From positions 108,145 through 172,144 of the forward strand of contig NZ_JAHBZJ010000008.1 in the NCBI RefSeq assembly GCF_019635455.1: a stretch of 64,000 nt of DNA, in the 5' to 3' direction. The stretch is from Sphingomonas sp. Lineage in GTDB: Bacteria; Pseudomonadota; Alphaproteobacteria; Sphingomonadales; Sphingomonadaceae. The position numbers were made by a program, and so were the translations under genes. How positions within the stretch are numbered: the stretch's first letter is position 1; the number at the start of each line of letters is the position of its first letter. Of the stretch, positions 53,385 to 62,799 are shown in pieces. The notes beneath the pieces were generated by a model, which had not been told where the DNA came from, did not search any database, and saw only the letters and a list, made by a program, of their open reading frames with translations.

Positions 53385-55661
53385 CTAGAAGTCGAACCCG
53401 ACGTTGAAGGTGAACGAGCGACCGAGGATCGGACGTCCGTTGTTCGATCCGGCAGCGCGCGGATCACCTTCGGTCAGGCCATGGCTGTTGTTCAGATTGT
53501 CGGCGGCCACGCGGAAGAACAGGCCCGAGTTGAACTTCGCCTCGATCCCCGCGTCCAGCTTGGTGTAGCCGGGCAGCTTGACCGTGTTCGCCAGATCGCT
53601 CCAGCGCTCGCCGACGAACTGCGCCGCGCCATAGATCGTCACCTTCGCGCCACCCAGATCGGCCTCATAGCTGGGCGAGAGGCGCATCTGGAAGCTGGGC
53701 TGGCGGAACACTTCGTTGCCGACGATCGCGGTGTTGGTGGCCGCCGTGACCTTTGCGTTCTGCAAGGTCGCAAGCGCACCGAACGAGAAGCCGCCGGTGT
53801 GGATCGCGGCATCGACCTCAAGACCATAGGCGCGGGTGCGGAACGCGCCATTGCTCACCCCGCCGACCACCGAGTCAAAGCTGTCATTATGGTTGAGGAA
53901 CCCGGTCAGATAGGCGGAGAAGATGTCGCCGCGATATTTGATCCCGCTCTCGATCTGATCGACGCTGTACACCTGGGCGACGCCGCCGCCGTTGCGCAGA
54001 TCGTCGAAGTTGAAGAGGCGGAAGCCCTTCGAATAGCGGGCGAAGAAGCCGAGATTGGAATTGACGGTGTAATTGACCGCGCCCGAGTAGGAGAATTTGC
54101 TCGCCTTGCGATCGACGTTCAGATCGGTGGTGCCGTCGGGATAACCCGGCCCGCTGTCGAGCAGATAGTTGATGTCGAGCCAGCTCTGCCGCAGGCCGAT
54201 ATCGATGCGCAGCGCATCGTTGATCTCATAGCTGTCGGCCAGGTAGATCGCGTTGTTGGTCGCATCGCCCGACGAGCGGATGCCATAGGCCCAGCAGCCC
54301 GAACCCGAACCTGCATTTTGCAGCATGCCACAGGTGATGCCGTTACGCAGCCAGTCGCCGTTGGCGACATTCTGTACCGGACGGAAATTGCCCAGCGTCC
54401 AGAAATCGTCCGACGACCAGCCGGCATGATAGAAGCCAACGGTCAGATCGTTGCCGCCGGAGGACAGGTTGATGCTGATGTCGTTGGTCAGCGACTGAAT
54501 GTCCTTCGTCACCACCCAGTGGCCGTAATTCTGGACATAGGCCGCGTTGCCGAGCGTGGCACCGCCCGCCGTGGTGACCGAGGTCAGGCCGTTCGCCGCC
54601 TTGAGCTGGGCCACGGTGACCGGCGCGCCGTCCGGCACGAAGCCGAGCGTGTCGGCGCTCCCCTTGGTGAAGGACAGGTTGTTGCGGACCGAGAACCCGC
54701 CGCCCAGATCGAAATTGAGGTTCAATCCGGAAACGCTGCCCTTCCATCCGCGGCCGCGCGCGAAGTCAAAGGTTTCCGTCGTCCCGTTCTGGTCGATGCG
54801 CAGCGATTCATAGCGCGTCGCATTGCCGAGCTGGGAGAAGGTGCCGAGATTGTTGCCCGTACCCAGCGCCATCGGCAGATACCACTGGCCGTGATCGTCG
54901 GTCCAGCGGGTCCACAGATTGATCTCGCCATTGTCGAGCTTCTTGGTCAGCTGCGCAGTGATCTGCTGCCCCTTTTCAGAGGTGAACTGCGCATCGCGAA
55001 TACCCGGCGAGCGCGAAACATAGCCGCCCAGCATATAGTAGAAGCCTTCGCCGAGCGGTCCGGAGATCACCGCGTCGGCGCGATACTGGCCATAGTCGGT
55101 GGCGCCCAGCTTCACCCGACCGGTGGTACGATCGCCGCCCTTCTTCAGGTTGAAGTTCATCGTGACGCCGACTTCGCCGTTCGAGAACACCGCGTTCGGG
55201 CCGCCATGCGCCGCTTCGGTCGAAGCGATCGTCTCATCGACGCGGAAGATCGAGCTCTGTTCCAGGAACGACAGCGACTGGGTGCCATAGATCGGCGCGC
55301 CGTTGATCTGGAACGTCACCCACGGCGCGTCGCCGCCACCGGGCAGGCCGCGCACGTCGATATTCGCGCCGGCGACACCGCCCGAACTTTCCGCCCAGAC
55401 GCCCGGGACGAGGGTGAAGACCTCCGCCGTACTCTTGGGCGCGGCGAGTTCCAGCGTGTCGGGGCTGATCGTGGTGACCGCGTAGGACGCTTTCTGCTTG
55501 CTCGTCCCGCTGCCGCCCGGCGTACCGATCACGACGATCTCGTCACCCTGAACGGGCGCCGGAGCCGCAGCGGCGCCTGCGTCCTGTGCCAGTGCCGGCG
55601 TCGCCGACAGCGTCAGCACGACCGCGCTCGACGCCAGATAGATTGCACGCTTCATTCTCAC
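53385..55661 (-). CDS. TonB-dependent outer-membrane receptor
   Basis: A 758-residue receptor with signal peptide (YLASSAVVLTLSATPALA), TonB box EIVVIGTP, plug (NIDVRGLPGGGDAPWVTFQING, NAVFSNGEVGVTMNF) and a barrel ending in VGFDF. Its ATG overlaps the stop of the esterase upstream (ATGA), so outer-membrane import and periplasmic hydrolysis are coupled. Paralogue of the receptor at 45456. Confidence 0.92.
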   Translation of the reverse strand: MRMKRAIYLASSAVVLTLSATPALAQDAGAAAAPAPVQGDEIVVIGTPGGSGTSKQKASYAVTTISPDTLELAAPKSTAEVFTLVPGVWAESSGGVAGANIDVRGLPGGGDAPWVTFQINGAPIYGTQSLSFLEQSSIFRVDETIASTEAAHGGPNAVFSNGEVGVTMNFNLKKGGDRTTGRVKLGATDYGQYRADAVISGPLGEGFYYMLGGYVSRSPGIRDAQFTSEKGQQITAQLTKKLDNGEINLWTRWTDDHGQWYLPMALGTGNNLGTFSQLGNATRYESLRIDQNGTTETFDFARGRGWKGSVSGLNLNFDLGGGFSVRNNLSFTKGSADTLGFVPDGAPVTVAQLKAANGLTSVTTAGGATLGNAAYVQNYGHWVVTKDIQSLTNDISINLSSGGNDLTVGFYHAGWSSDDFWTLGNFRPVQNVANGDWLRNGITCGMLQNAGSGSGCWAYGIRSSGDATNNAIYLADSYEINDALRIDIGLRQSWLDINYLLDSGPGYPDGTTDLNVDRKASKFSYSGAVNYTVNSNLGFFARYSKGFRLFNFDDLRNGGGVAQVYSVDQIESGIKYRGDIFSAYLTGFLNHNDSFDSVVGGVSNGAFRTRAYGLEVDAAIHTGGFSFGALATLQNAKVTAATNTAIVGNEVFRQPSFQMRLSPSYEADLGGAKVTIYGAAQFVGERWSDLANTVKLPGYTKLDAGIEAKFNSGLFFRVAADNLNNSHGLTEGDPRAAGSNNGRPILGRSFTFNVGFDF

Positions 55662-56743
55662 TCTCCCCTTGAGATGGCGCCCCGTTTTCCGCCGGCGCTG
55701 GCCGGTCTCAGGTGCGCTTTGAAAAATTCGGCGACGACCCGATACGCCTCGCGACTTTCGCGCGGTTCAGGGTCGGACATGAACGAGTGCCACATGCCGT
55801 CCCAGACATGCAGCCGCGCCTCGACCCCATTGCGGGTCAGCGCGGATTGGGTGGCAAGTACCGAACTCAGCCCGCCGTCGCGCGTCCCGCTGATCAGCAG
55901 CGTCGGCGGAAACGCCGCCATGACGGCATCGGAACTGGCCGGGACGACCCCGGCATCGCGAAAATCGGCCCCGGCGAAATACGGATGCGCGCTGAAATCG
56001 AACCCCTTGCCCGGGGTGCCGTTCGACGCGCCGGTGGACAGATAGGCACTGTCCCCGCCCGGCATCGTCGCGCCCATGCAGAACATGCCGATCGCACCGG
56101 GCGCCGGCAGGCGATGCCGCTGAAACCAGACCATCGATTCGGCGGTCAGCATCGCGCCGGCCGAACAGCCATAGATACCGATCGATCCGGCCGGCCGTGC
56201 CTTCAGCAGTGCGCGATACACCGCGGCCACATCCTCGCTCGCCGCCGGGTAACGCGCTTCGGGGGCCATGCGGTAATCGATCGCGACCACGGTGATGCCC
56301 GATTCCGCCGCGATCGGGATCGATTCGACCAGCGCGCCGGGGCCGCTGCCCCACAGAAAACCGCCGCCATGAAGATTGACGAGCGTGCGGGTGGCATCGC
56401 CCTTGCGCGCCGGCGATACGATCTGGACCGGGACGCCCGCGATCGTCTTGCGCTCGATCCGCACGTCGAACAGCGCCCGCATCCGCGCGACGCGGTCCAT
56501 ATCGACCGCCTCATTCTCCTTGCGAACCCGGGCGATATCCGGGCCGAGCTTGGGACCGTCCCCCAGCACACGGCGCACGAACCATTCACGGGCGCTGGGC
56601 GACGCGAATTCCGAAAAGGGAAGGCTGAACGCCGGCACATCGACGCGCGCCGCAGGCGCGGCTTCGTCCTTCGCAAAAGCCGCAGCTGCCGCGAATGACA
56701 ACGTTACCATAATTAGACCGCAACGGACGCTTGCTTTGCCCAT
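55658..56743 (-). CDS. Secreted alpha/beta hydrolase (esterase)
   Basis: A 361-residue HSL-type esterase with signal peptide (CGLIMVTLSFAAAAAFA). Oxyanion NLHGGGFLWGSG, nucleophile YGCSAGA, acid SGTRDGGLS, histidine GMWHSFMS. ATG 56743 with GGGAGAGGG upstream preferred over the frame at 56833, which adds 30 residues before the signal peptide. First gene of a two-gene operon with the TonB receptor. The serine elbow ends in Ala instead of Gly. Confidence 0.88.
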   Translation of the reverse strand: MGKASVRCGLIMVTLSFAAAAAFAKDEAAPAARVDVPAFSLPFSEFASPSAREWFVRRVLGDGPKLGPDIARVRKENEAVDMDRVARMRALFDVRIERKTIAGVPVQIVSPARKGDATRTLVNLHGGGFLWGSGPGALVESIPIAAESGITVVAIDYRMAPEARYPAASEDVAAVYRALLKARPAGSIGIYGCSAGAMLTAESMVWFQRHRLPAPGAIGMFCMGATMPGGDSAYLSTGASNGTPGKGFDFSAHPYFAGADFRDAGVVPASSDAVMAAFPPTLLISGTRDGGLSSVLATQSALTRNGVEARLHVWDGMWHSFMSDPEPRESREAYRVVAEFFKAHLRPASAGGKRGAISRGE

Positions 56744-56778
56744 GCACCCTCTCCCAGGCGGGGATTGCGGCGAAATAT

Positions 56779-56791
56779 CTTCACTGTCAAG
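56779..56791. promoter_or_regulatory. Near-palindrome upstream of secreted esterase
   Basis: CTTCACTGTCAAG, one base from the palindrome at 51038-51050 before the trehalase. It lies 36 bp upstream of the esterase ATG. Confidence 0.35.
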
Positions 56792-56817
56792 CAAATCGCA
56801 CGGGTCGGCGTAAACGT

Positions 56818-56851
56818 GCCTGTGCTGCGCCAAAGCCTGTGCTGCGCCAAA
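56818..56851. repeat. 17-bp perfect tandem duplication
   Basis: The unit GCCTGTGCTGCGCCAAA occurs twice head to tail (56818-56834, 56835-56851) upstream of the esterase gene. Probably replication slippage; it may alter promoter spacing. Confidence 0.75.
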
Positions 56852-56925
56852 AATGCATCACATGCGCGGGCGCGCCTCTTTCGGCCAACGGAAACGGCCG
56901 ATGGGCAATGGCTGTCGAATTGATC

Positions 56926-57030
56926 GCGCACGTTTACAGACCCCCCTTGATCCTCTGACAAGCACACCGGTGCAAGCTAAGATGAACACGCTAACGAACT
57001 TCTTTTTGCTCGTTGGACACGCTTACGAAC
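56926..57030 (+). repeat. Candidate TnsB-binding repeats at the transposon left end
   Basis: GAACACGCTAACGAAC (56984-56999) and GGACACGCTTACGAAC (57015-57030) are direct repeats 31 bp apart; GCGCACGTTTACAGAC (56926-56941) is a more diverged third copy. Several spaced direct repeats at one end are characteristic of Tn7-like elements. Confidence 0.6.
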
Positions 57031-57050
57031 AACTAACACCGAAAAAGCCC

Positions 57051-57086
57051 AGAAAAAGGGCCGGCGACGCACTAGCGTCACCGGCC
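57051..57086 (-). terminator. Rho-independent terminator of the transposon operon
   Basis: On the minus strand, a 12-bp GC-rich stem with one mismatch (57075-57086 with 57059-57070), a 4-base loop and then CTTTTTCT (57051-57058). It lies about 100 bp after the last gene. Confidence 0.8.
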
Positions 57087-57184
57087 TCGATAAAAGATAT
57101 CCTTAGGTAAGTCAGCGCCAACTCGGCGCAGCAAGCGATACTAGATCGCCGGGGCCGGGCTCGGCATCAAGCCGATGAAGTTAA

Positions 57185-57553
57185 TCAGCGCGACGTCTCG
57201 ACCAAGCGCTGGTTATGCAGCAGGGAGTTCTCGTCCCTCGAGACCCAGCGCATGCGCCGCCTGTCGATGATGTGCCGCTCCTCGAGGCGCTCGAGCGCCT
57301 CGAGCGCGAGCGGCGGGTCGAAGACGAACCCGCGGCCCGCGAGGAAGTAGAGGGCCGCGTTCGTGTTCCAGGGGAGCCCGAACCAATAGCCCTTCGGAAG
57401 GATGCGCCGATCCTGCTGGAGAGCCAGACCGGCGGCCACGGTGGCGCAGCAGACCTTTAGTGGCACGGGTGCGCCGAGCTCGTCGCCGAGGATGGAATAA
57501 AGCGAGCGGGAGAGGCGCTCGATGTGGCGGAGTTCGTGGAGCGTCTTGTTCAT
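57185..57553 (-). CDS. Hypothetical protein of the transposon
   Basis: 122 residues, not recognised. N-terminal helices (LHELRHIERLSRSLYSIL), a small Cys pair (VCCATV), then a helix-rich C terminus with Arg/Glu pairs. AAGGA precedes the ATG, and it lies 49 bp after the TniQ gene in the same direction, before the terminator, so it is the last gene of the operon. Possible accessory or targeting factor; no evidence beyond position. Confidence 0.6.
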   Translation of the reverse strand: MNKTLHELRHIERLSRSLYSILGDELGAPVPLKVCCATVAAGLALQQDRRILPKGYWFGLPWNTNAALYFLAGRGFVFDPPLALEALERLEERHIIDRRRMRWVSRDENSLLHNQRLVETSR

Positions 57554-57602
57554 CGTCCATGTCCTTCATGTGTTGCGATAAGGTCGGCGTCAGGCGCACG
57601 GA

Positions 57603-59477
57603 TCAAGGAGGCGGCTTGGCGCGGAGCAGCGGTTCGATTTCGCTGCGGACCCAACCGGCTGCGCCGACGCGGCGGAAATCCGATCGCTTGAGGAACTCGG
57701 GGAGCTTCCTCGCACCAAGCGCAGTGCGGGCGCAGATCTCGGCAGGCGAGATCCGGATCCGGGCAATCCGCTGAATGTCCGTGACCTGAAGCGGGCTGGT
57801 CTCGCGCCTGCCGAGCTCCTCTCTGAGCGCCATCGGCAGGATGCCAGAAACCAGGTTGAGCGCTTCCTCTGCGTCTCGCTTTGTCATGTGACCTGCGAAC
57901 TCGAATTCGGGATGATCGGCCCGGTCGAAGCTCAGTCGAGCGAGGTTCGGCACCGATGCGACATCGATCCGGACGCGATGAAGAAGGCGGCCGGTCCCGG
58001 GCGCGATGCGGTAACGGATCGCGCCATCCAGCATCGAGGCGATGATCGCACCCCATGGCTTCTCGCCGGCGAGCGCCTTGACGGCGTGTTTGAGCGGGAC
58101 CTCCTCACCTGATGACTGCGCGCTGCCGCGAGCATTCAGTTCGGCGATAAGAGCATCAACCGATGAGGAGGTGACCCGCATCTGAGGATAGAGCGCGCGC
58201 AGCACCGTATTGCGCTCCTGCTCCAGCAGACCGCCGACGATCAGCTGCTCGATGCCATGCTGGGCGATGCCGAGCTCTTCCACGACTGCGTTGATCGGGA
58301 CGCTTCCGCGCTTCGCCGCTTCGAGTTCAGCGACAACGGACTGCTCGAAGTCGGCGAACGCGCGCTCGGTGCCGGACAGCGTCACGGTGGCGAGCGGGCC
58401 GGCTCGCTTCACTTGAGCGAAGAGGCGCGGCGTGATCCGGGCGACTTTCGCGGCCTGTGATCCGGTCATGATGTTGGGTGCGAGGTGTCGCAGTGCCTGC
58501 CGTCCGGTTGCCACGAGCTCGGGATATGTGGTCCGGATGACTTCGGCGATCTGCGGCCAGCTGCCGATCGCGCTGACCATTCGCCTCAGTTCCTTGAGCT
58601 GCGCGAGACTGACCGAGGTGCCGTCGCGGCCCAGACGATCCCGCAGGAGCGCGGGCAGGCGCGACGGCCATCCGGTCAGCAGATCGTCGGCGGTAGCGAG
58701 GGTGGCGACGATCCGTTGCGGCGAGAGCTTGCCGCCCTCGTTGCGTGGCGTGAGGTCGAGATTGACGATGCGAGCGAGCCGCCAGCCCAGTTCGAACATC
58801 GCGCCGGGCTCGCAGCGCTTCAGCTCGCCGACCTGCTCCGACGCGACCCGTGCCGCGTCGCGGGGCGCGGCAAGCGCTGCCATTCTGCGATATGCGTCGA
58901 TGTTCTCCTCAAGGCAGAGCTGGGAATCGCCGTCGAGCCTGGCGTCGCATCCTTTCCGCCCGCAGCGCGTCAGACCCTCGGCGCGGAACCAGTCGAGCTT
59001 GGCGCCGCATGCCGGGCACGTGTCGAGGAGCAGCTCGAGCGAATGGGGACAGAACGGCAGGAGCCGGTGCGTCCAGGCCGCGCGGTGGAAGGGCTCCGCT
59101 TGCAAGGTCGCGGGCGAGATGCGGCGCCATCGGAACGTGAGATCGTAGTCGGGCACCTCCGCATCGAGGAAGCGCACGGTCCGAAGGGCGCGCGTGGATC
59201 TGATCTCGGTATGAGCGAGTGCGCGGACCGTCTGCTCGGACGTGCCGAGCACTCGGGCCAGGCCCGCACGCTGCTCATGGCGTCTGATCGACAGATCGAA
59301 GACCCGGGCGTGCGGATAGCCCGCTGCTTCCAGCAATGCGGACACGTTGGTGTGGTGGTTGTCGCTCGCGGTCTTGAAGACGAGACCCATGAGGCTCTCG
59401 CGCGGGTCTACCTCCGGCGGGAAGAGCACGCGTCCCGAGCCAGGCTCGGGACGCGTCCAAGGAGCGAATTCAGCCAC
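57603..59477 (-). CDS. TniQ/TnsD-family target-selection protein
   Basis: A 624-residue protein. The N terminus (ESLMGLVFKTASDNHH) and a zinc-binding region (C154, C157, C172, C177 in CPACG and CGRKGC, preceded by CPHS) are those of the TniQ family, which links target DNA to the AAA+ regulator. The long C-terminal half with helix-turn-helix-like segments (GSVPINAVVEELGIAQHGIEQLIVGG region) resembles TnsD-type DNA-binding extensions, so it may recognise a specific attachment site. Its start overlaps the TnsC gene end by 8 bp. Confidence 0.85.
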   Translation of the reverse strand: MAEFAPWTRPEPGSGRVLFPPEVDPRESLMGLVFKTASDNHHTNVSALLEAAGYPHARVFDLSIRRHEQRAGLARVLGTSEQTVRALAHTEIRSTRALRTVRFLDAEVPDYDLTFRWRRISPATLQAEPFHRAAWTHRLLPFCPHSLELLLDTCPACGAKLDWFRAEGLTRCGRKGCDARLDGDSQLCLEENIDAYRRMAALAAPRDAARVASEQVGELKRCEPGAMFELGWRLARIVNLDLTPRNEGGKLSPQRIVATLATADDLLTGWPSRLPALLRDRLGRDGTSVSLAQLKELRRMVSAIGSWPQIAEVIRTTYPELVATGRQALRHLAPNIMTGSQAAKVARITPRLFAQVKRAGPLATVTLSGTERAFADFEQSVVAELEAAKRGSVPINAVVEELGIAQHGIEQLIVGGLLEQERNTVLRALYPQMRVTSSSVDALIAELNARGSAQSSGEEVPLKHAVKALAGEKPWGAIIASMLDGAIRYRIAPGTGRLLHRVRIDVASVPNLARLSFDRADHPEFEFAGHMTKRDAEEALNLVSGILPMALREELGRRETSPLQVTDIQRIARIRISPAEICARTALGARKLPEFLKRSDFRRVGAAGWVRSEIEPLLRAKPPP

Positions 59478-60465
59478 CGACCACGCCCGCCGAGAACGGA
59501 TCGTATTTGCAGATCAGCTGGGGCATCGCCCAATCGCGCACGGCGCGAGAGAGGTCGTGGGGTTCGACGAAGTCAGCGCCTCGCCGAGTGGAAACCTCGA
59601 GCGCCGCCCGGACGAGGTTCACGACCCGACCCAGCAGCCCCGCCGAGACGATGAACATGCAGCGCAGCGTGCGGGGATCGTCAAAGCCTGAGGAGCGTGC
59701 GGTGATGCGGCGCTCGACCATGGCGGCGTCGAGGCGCTGAACGAATGACTTGAACGTGGCATTGTCCTCCGGCTTTCCGAACTCGAGTGGCATCAGATCG
59801 CAGGGTGCGATCATGCGGTTGGCGAGCTGGATGTTGCGACTGAGCAGCGGGAGCGCGGTCGGATCGCCCGCGAACACCAGACCGACGACACCGTCATCCA
59901 GCATGCGCTTGAGGGTGTCGGTGGGATCGGAGCGTTCGGAGGCGCGGAAGTTCAGGTGCTGGACCTCGTCGACGAAGATGAGCTCGGTCTTGAGTCGCTC
60001 GATGCAGAGGTAGACGCGCTTGCGTAGCGTGCTTTCCACGGATGCCTCCGAATACTCGTCACCATATTCGTCGAGGATGGAGGTCATGAGGCGCTTGGTG
60101 GTGCAGGCGCGATCGAGCTTGACGCTGAGGAGCGGAACGGCACCTTGCTCCGCGTCGCCACGCCTCGCGACGATCTGCTGGTATTCGCCGATCGCCGTCG
60201 ACTTGCCTGCGCTGCTCGGACCGACGACCCTGATGGCCCGCTTGGGGCCGGGCGCCTTGCACACCTGCCGCAGATAGTCGAACTGCGCGAACAGGCGCCT
60301 GTGAGCGGGGTGCTGCAGATAGATCTGGTCGAAATCGACGATCTTGGCGGCGGTGACCCGCGCTGTGGCGAGGCTGAGGTCCTCGACTGGCGAACCGGTC
60401 GAGGGGATCAGCTCCTGGTTGGCGAAGGTCGGGATGACCTTGGCCTTGGGCGACTTCCTCAACAT
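59470..60465 (-). CDS. TnsC/TniB-like AAA+ ATPase
   Basis: A 331-residue AAA+ protein: Walker A VGPSSAGKST (about 81-90), Walker B ELIFVDEVQHL (about 161-171), sensor region VGLVFAGDPTALPLL. It would polymerise on target DNA marked by TniQ and activate the transposase. ATG 60465 shares a base with the TnsB stop (TGATG); the longer frame lies inside TnsB. Confidence 0.9.
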   Translation of the reverse strand: MLRKSPKAKVIPTFANQELIPSTGSPVEDLSLATARVTAAKIVDFDQIYLQHPAHRRLFAQFDYLRQVCKAPGPKRAIRVVGPSSAGKSTAIGEYQQIVARRGDAEQGAVPLLSVKLDRACTTKRLMTSILDEYGDEYSEASVESTLRKRVYLCIERLKTELIFVDEVQHLNFRASERSDPTDTLKRMLDDGVVGLVFAGDPTALPLLSRNIQLANRMIAPCDLMPLEFGKPEDNATFKSFVQRLDAAMVERRITARSSGFDDPRTLRCMFIVSAGLLGRVVNLVRAALEVSTRRGADFVEPHDLSRAVRDWAMPQLICKYDPFSAGVVGG

Positions 60466-62684
60466 CAGGCATATTCCTCCTCGAAGAGCTCGTCCTCGTC
60501 GGCCGGAGAGAGGAAGAGGCCGGTGGCGGGGTCGAACTCGCTCTGATCCCAGTCCTCCCGGCCATCGGCGTCGTGGCTGCCGCCGTCGGCGACCTTGCCC
60601 TTCGCCGGTCGGCTCGGCTTCTGATCCCAATCGATTCGGTCGTTGTCCGTGGAGGCGTGTTCGATCGTCTCGCCAAAGCCGTCGTGACGCGGGTCGGCGT
60701 ATCCGATGGGCACGTCGACCTCGTCTCGGGCGATCGGACCTTCGGTAGTGCGAGCGAGCACACGACGTTCGCGCGTTGCCAGCGAGGGCATCCGTTTTTG
60801 GATGAACTCGTTGAGGTTGTTCAGCGCGGCCATGCGCTCCTCCTCGGAATTGAATGCGAGATTGCGACGCTTCGCCCAGGCCAATGCCTGCTCGTGCTGG
60901 TCGAGCGTCAGGCCGGCAGCATAGTCTTGCTGCGTGGCGAACAGCTCCCGGTAGGTTCTGGTCTCGGGATCGAAGACAAAGATGTGCCCGACGTTCTCGG
61001 GATCGATCTTGATCTTCACCGTCGCCGCGGCGGTAGCCTTGAGCCGCCCTGACATCTTCTCGCGCGGCAGGTTGGAGGCGAGCAGCTGCTCCAGGTTTTC
61101 ACCGCGATAGCTCAGGTGCTGCCAGCGCACTCCATTCGTCGTCAGGCGACGGCCGTGGACCGTCAGGAGGGTCATCATGTCCAACGCGCGTTCATCGAGG
61201 ATGGAGCGCGGGCGGGACTCGATCGAGCGGAGCCAGGCTGCGGCGGGCTGTTCGTTCAAGCCGCAGTGAATCGAAATGTGATAAGTGTTGATAAACTCCT
61301 GGATGAGTTCTTCCAGTTCCTCCACCAGAAGCACTGCCCTGGCCTCGGGATTGATGCCCATCTCACGCAGAGCCCGAGGGTCCAGCGTGTGACCTGGGAG
61401 CTTCGCAAGGAGCCACGTCTTCAGCGTGCGGAAGAACCGCTCCATGGCGGCCTTGGCCTTCGGTGCGTCGACCGGCGCGAAGACTAGGGTGATGCCCGCC
61501 TCGGCGCAGGCGTCCTGAAGCGCGCCCGAGACGTAGTTCGCACCGTTGTCGCAGTAGAGCTTCTGCGGCTTCCCGGCGACCTGCCTGAGCACCGGGTAGC
61601 GGCTCGTCCAGTCCTGCGTGAGGTGCATCTTCTCTCGGCCGACACGCTTCAGGCACTCTGCAGCGGTGTGGGTGGTAGGCGGTTTGAAGCTGAGGACAAA
61701 CCCGACCACGCACCTCGTGGCGAGATCGAGCGCCACGCATAGGTAGGGTCTCCCGGCTGGGAACCGCTGGCCGGCGCGCGACTGGACGCACGCGACGACG
61801 TCGAGCGGCGTGTCGTCCATGAAGACGAGTTCGAGCGCGTGTTTTGCTAAGTTGCCGCCCATCGACGGTCGCCAGTAACGCTCAGCGGCCGTTTTACCGT
61901 GTTTGCGCTCGTAGTTCTCCTTTGACTCCGACGCGCGGACCGCACGCCGATATGCCTCGCGCGAGGGCTGCTTCAGGGGCGGCAGACCTTCTTCACGACG
62001 CTCGACGTTAATCTTCACGATGTCGGCGTGTCCGGCAGCTTCCGCATCCTTGATCTGCCGCCCGTGATCGGCCCAATACCAGTCCGCCCGTTGCTCGATG
62101 ACTTCGCGGACAAGCGAATCCAAACGTTTGGCGCGCGGCACCCGACCGGCGTTGCTCACGAGCTGCGACAGCGACGGCAGCTCCGGGTCGGTCCACGTCA
62201 TCCACTCACGAACGGTGCTCGTCGCGGGACGCTTGCCAAACCTCTCATCGAGCTCGGCCCACGCGCTGTCGATGGCGGACGAGAGGTTCGGATCGTTGCG
62301 GGTGGCGCCGGCAGCGTAGAGCCTCTGCAGGAGCGTCTGGCGCGCCTCGGCGAACGCGTCAGTTTTGAGGATTTCCTCGCGGTCCATCTCGGCGCACGGG
62401 GCGCGCTTGGTCTCGTGGGGCGTTCCGTCTGCGTTGCGGATGACTTGGAAGTCCCCGAAAGCGATGGCGCTCTGCAGCCATTGGACTGTCGCCACCTGGC
62501 GGATCCCAGTCTGAGGATCGACCGGGCGGTAAAGCTGCCCGGTCTCGAAATCTTCGACGTTGATCTCGCCATCGCCGTATTCGCCACGCCAAATGAGGCG
62601 CTTGTCCTGCACGCAGAACACAGTGCCCGGCCGCTGGAGTTCAGCGTAGGCCAACGGCGGCTGGACGCGAAGGATGTCAGTCAT
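60465..62684 (-). CDS. TnsB/TniA-like DDE transposase (Mu-type integrase core)
   Basis: A 739-residue transposase. N-terminal DNA-binding helices, then a retroviral-integrase-like core with D291 (VFMDDTPLDV), D379 (LYCDNGANYV) and E415 (AKAAMERFF), a Mu-type C-terminal barrel, and an acidic tail (EDELFEEEYA) likely to contact the ATPase. ATG 62684 with AGGAG at 8 bases is preferred over 62756 and over the ATG at 62690, which is too near the ribosome site. Confidence 0.93.
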   Translation of the reverse strand: MTDILRVQPPLAYAELQRPGTVFCVQDKRLIWRGEYGDGEINVEDFETGQLYRPVDPQTGIRQVATVQWLQSAIAFGDFQVIRNADGTPHETKRAPCAEMDREEILKTDAFAEARQTLLQRLYAAGATRNDPNLSSAIDSAWAELDERFGKRPATSTVREWMTWTDPELPSLSQLVSNAGRVPRAKRLDSLVREVIEQRADWYWADHGRQIKDAEAAGHADIVKINVERREEGLPPLKQPSREAYRRAVRASESKENYERKHGKTAAERYWRPSMGGNLAKHALELVFMDDTPLDVVACVQSRAGQRFPAGRPYLCVALDLATRCVVGFVLSFKPPTTHTAAECLKRVGREKMHLTQDWTSRYPVLRQVAGKPQKLYCDNGANYVSGALQDACAEAGITLVFAPVDAPKAKAAMERFFRTLKTWLLAKLPGHTLDPRALREMGINPEARAVLLVEELEELIQEFINTYHISIHCGLNEQPAAAWLRSIESRPRSILDERALDMMTLLTVHGRRLTTNGVRWQHLSYRGENLEQLLASNLPREKMSGRLKATAAATVKIKIDPENVGHIFVFDPETRTYRELFATQQDYAAGLTLDQHEQALAWAKRRNLAFNSEEERMAALNNLNEFIQKRMPSLATRERRVLARTTEGPIARDEVDVPIGYADPRHDGFGETIEHASTDNDRIDWDQKPSRPAKGKVADGGSHDADGREDWDQSEFDPATGLFLSPADEDELFEEEYA

Positions 62685-62799
62685 CTGCATTACTCCTGCG
62701 CGATGCATAGCTCCGCCGTTCCGGCGCTCGCGCGTCGCCGGACGGGTGTCGGCCAAAGGCGGCCGGATCTCGAGATCGTTGGGCTGGGGCGGAGTGTGG

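Larger units (their letters stand above)
56744..57184. other. Gene-free junction between sugar locus and transposon
   Basis: No credible gene. Contents from left: esterase promoter region with a palindrome and a tandem repeat, the candidate left end of the Tn7-like element at about 56913, TnsB-site-like repeats, and the terminator of the transposon operon. From about 57090 to 57184 nothing recognisable was seen. Confidence 0.6.

Noticed and set aside
53481..56045. Plus-strand frame of 854 codons
   Set aside because: Shadow across the receptor and esterase genes; composition is that of an antisense frame.
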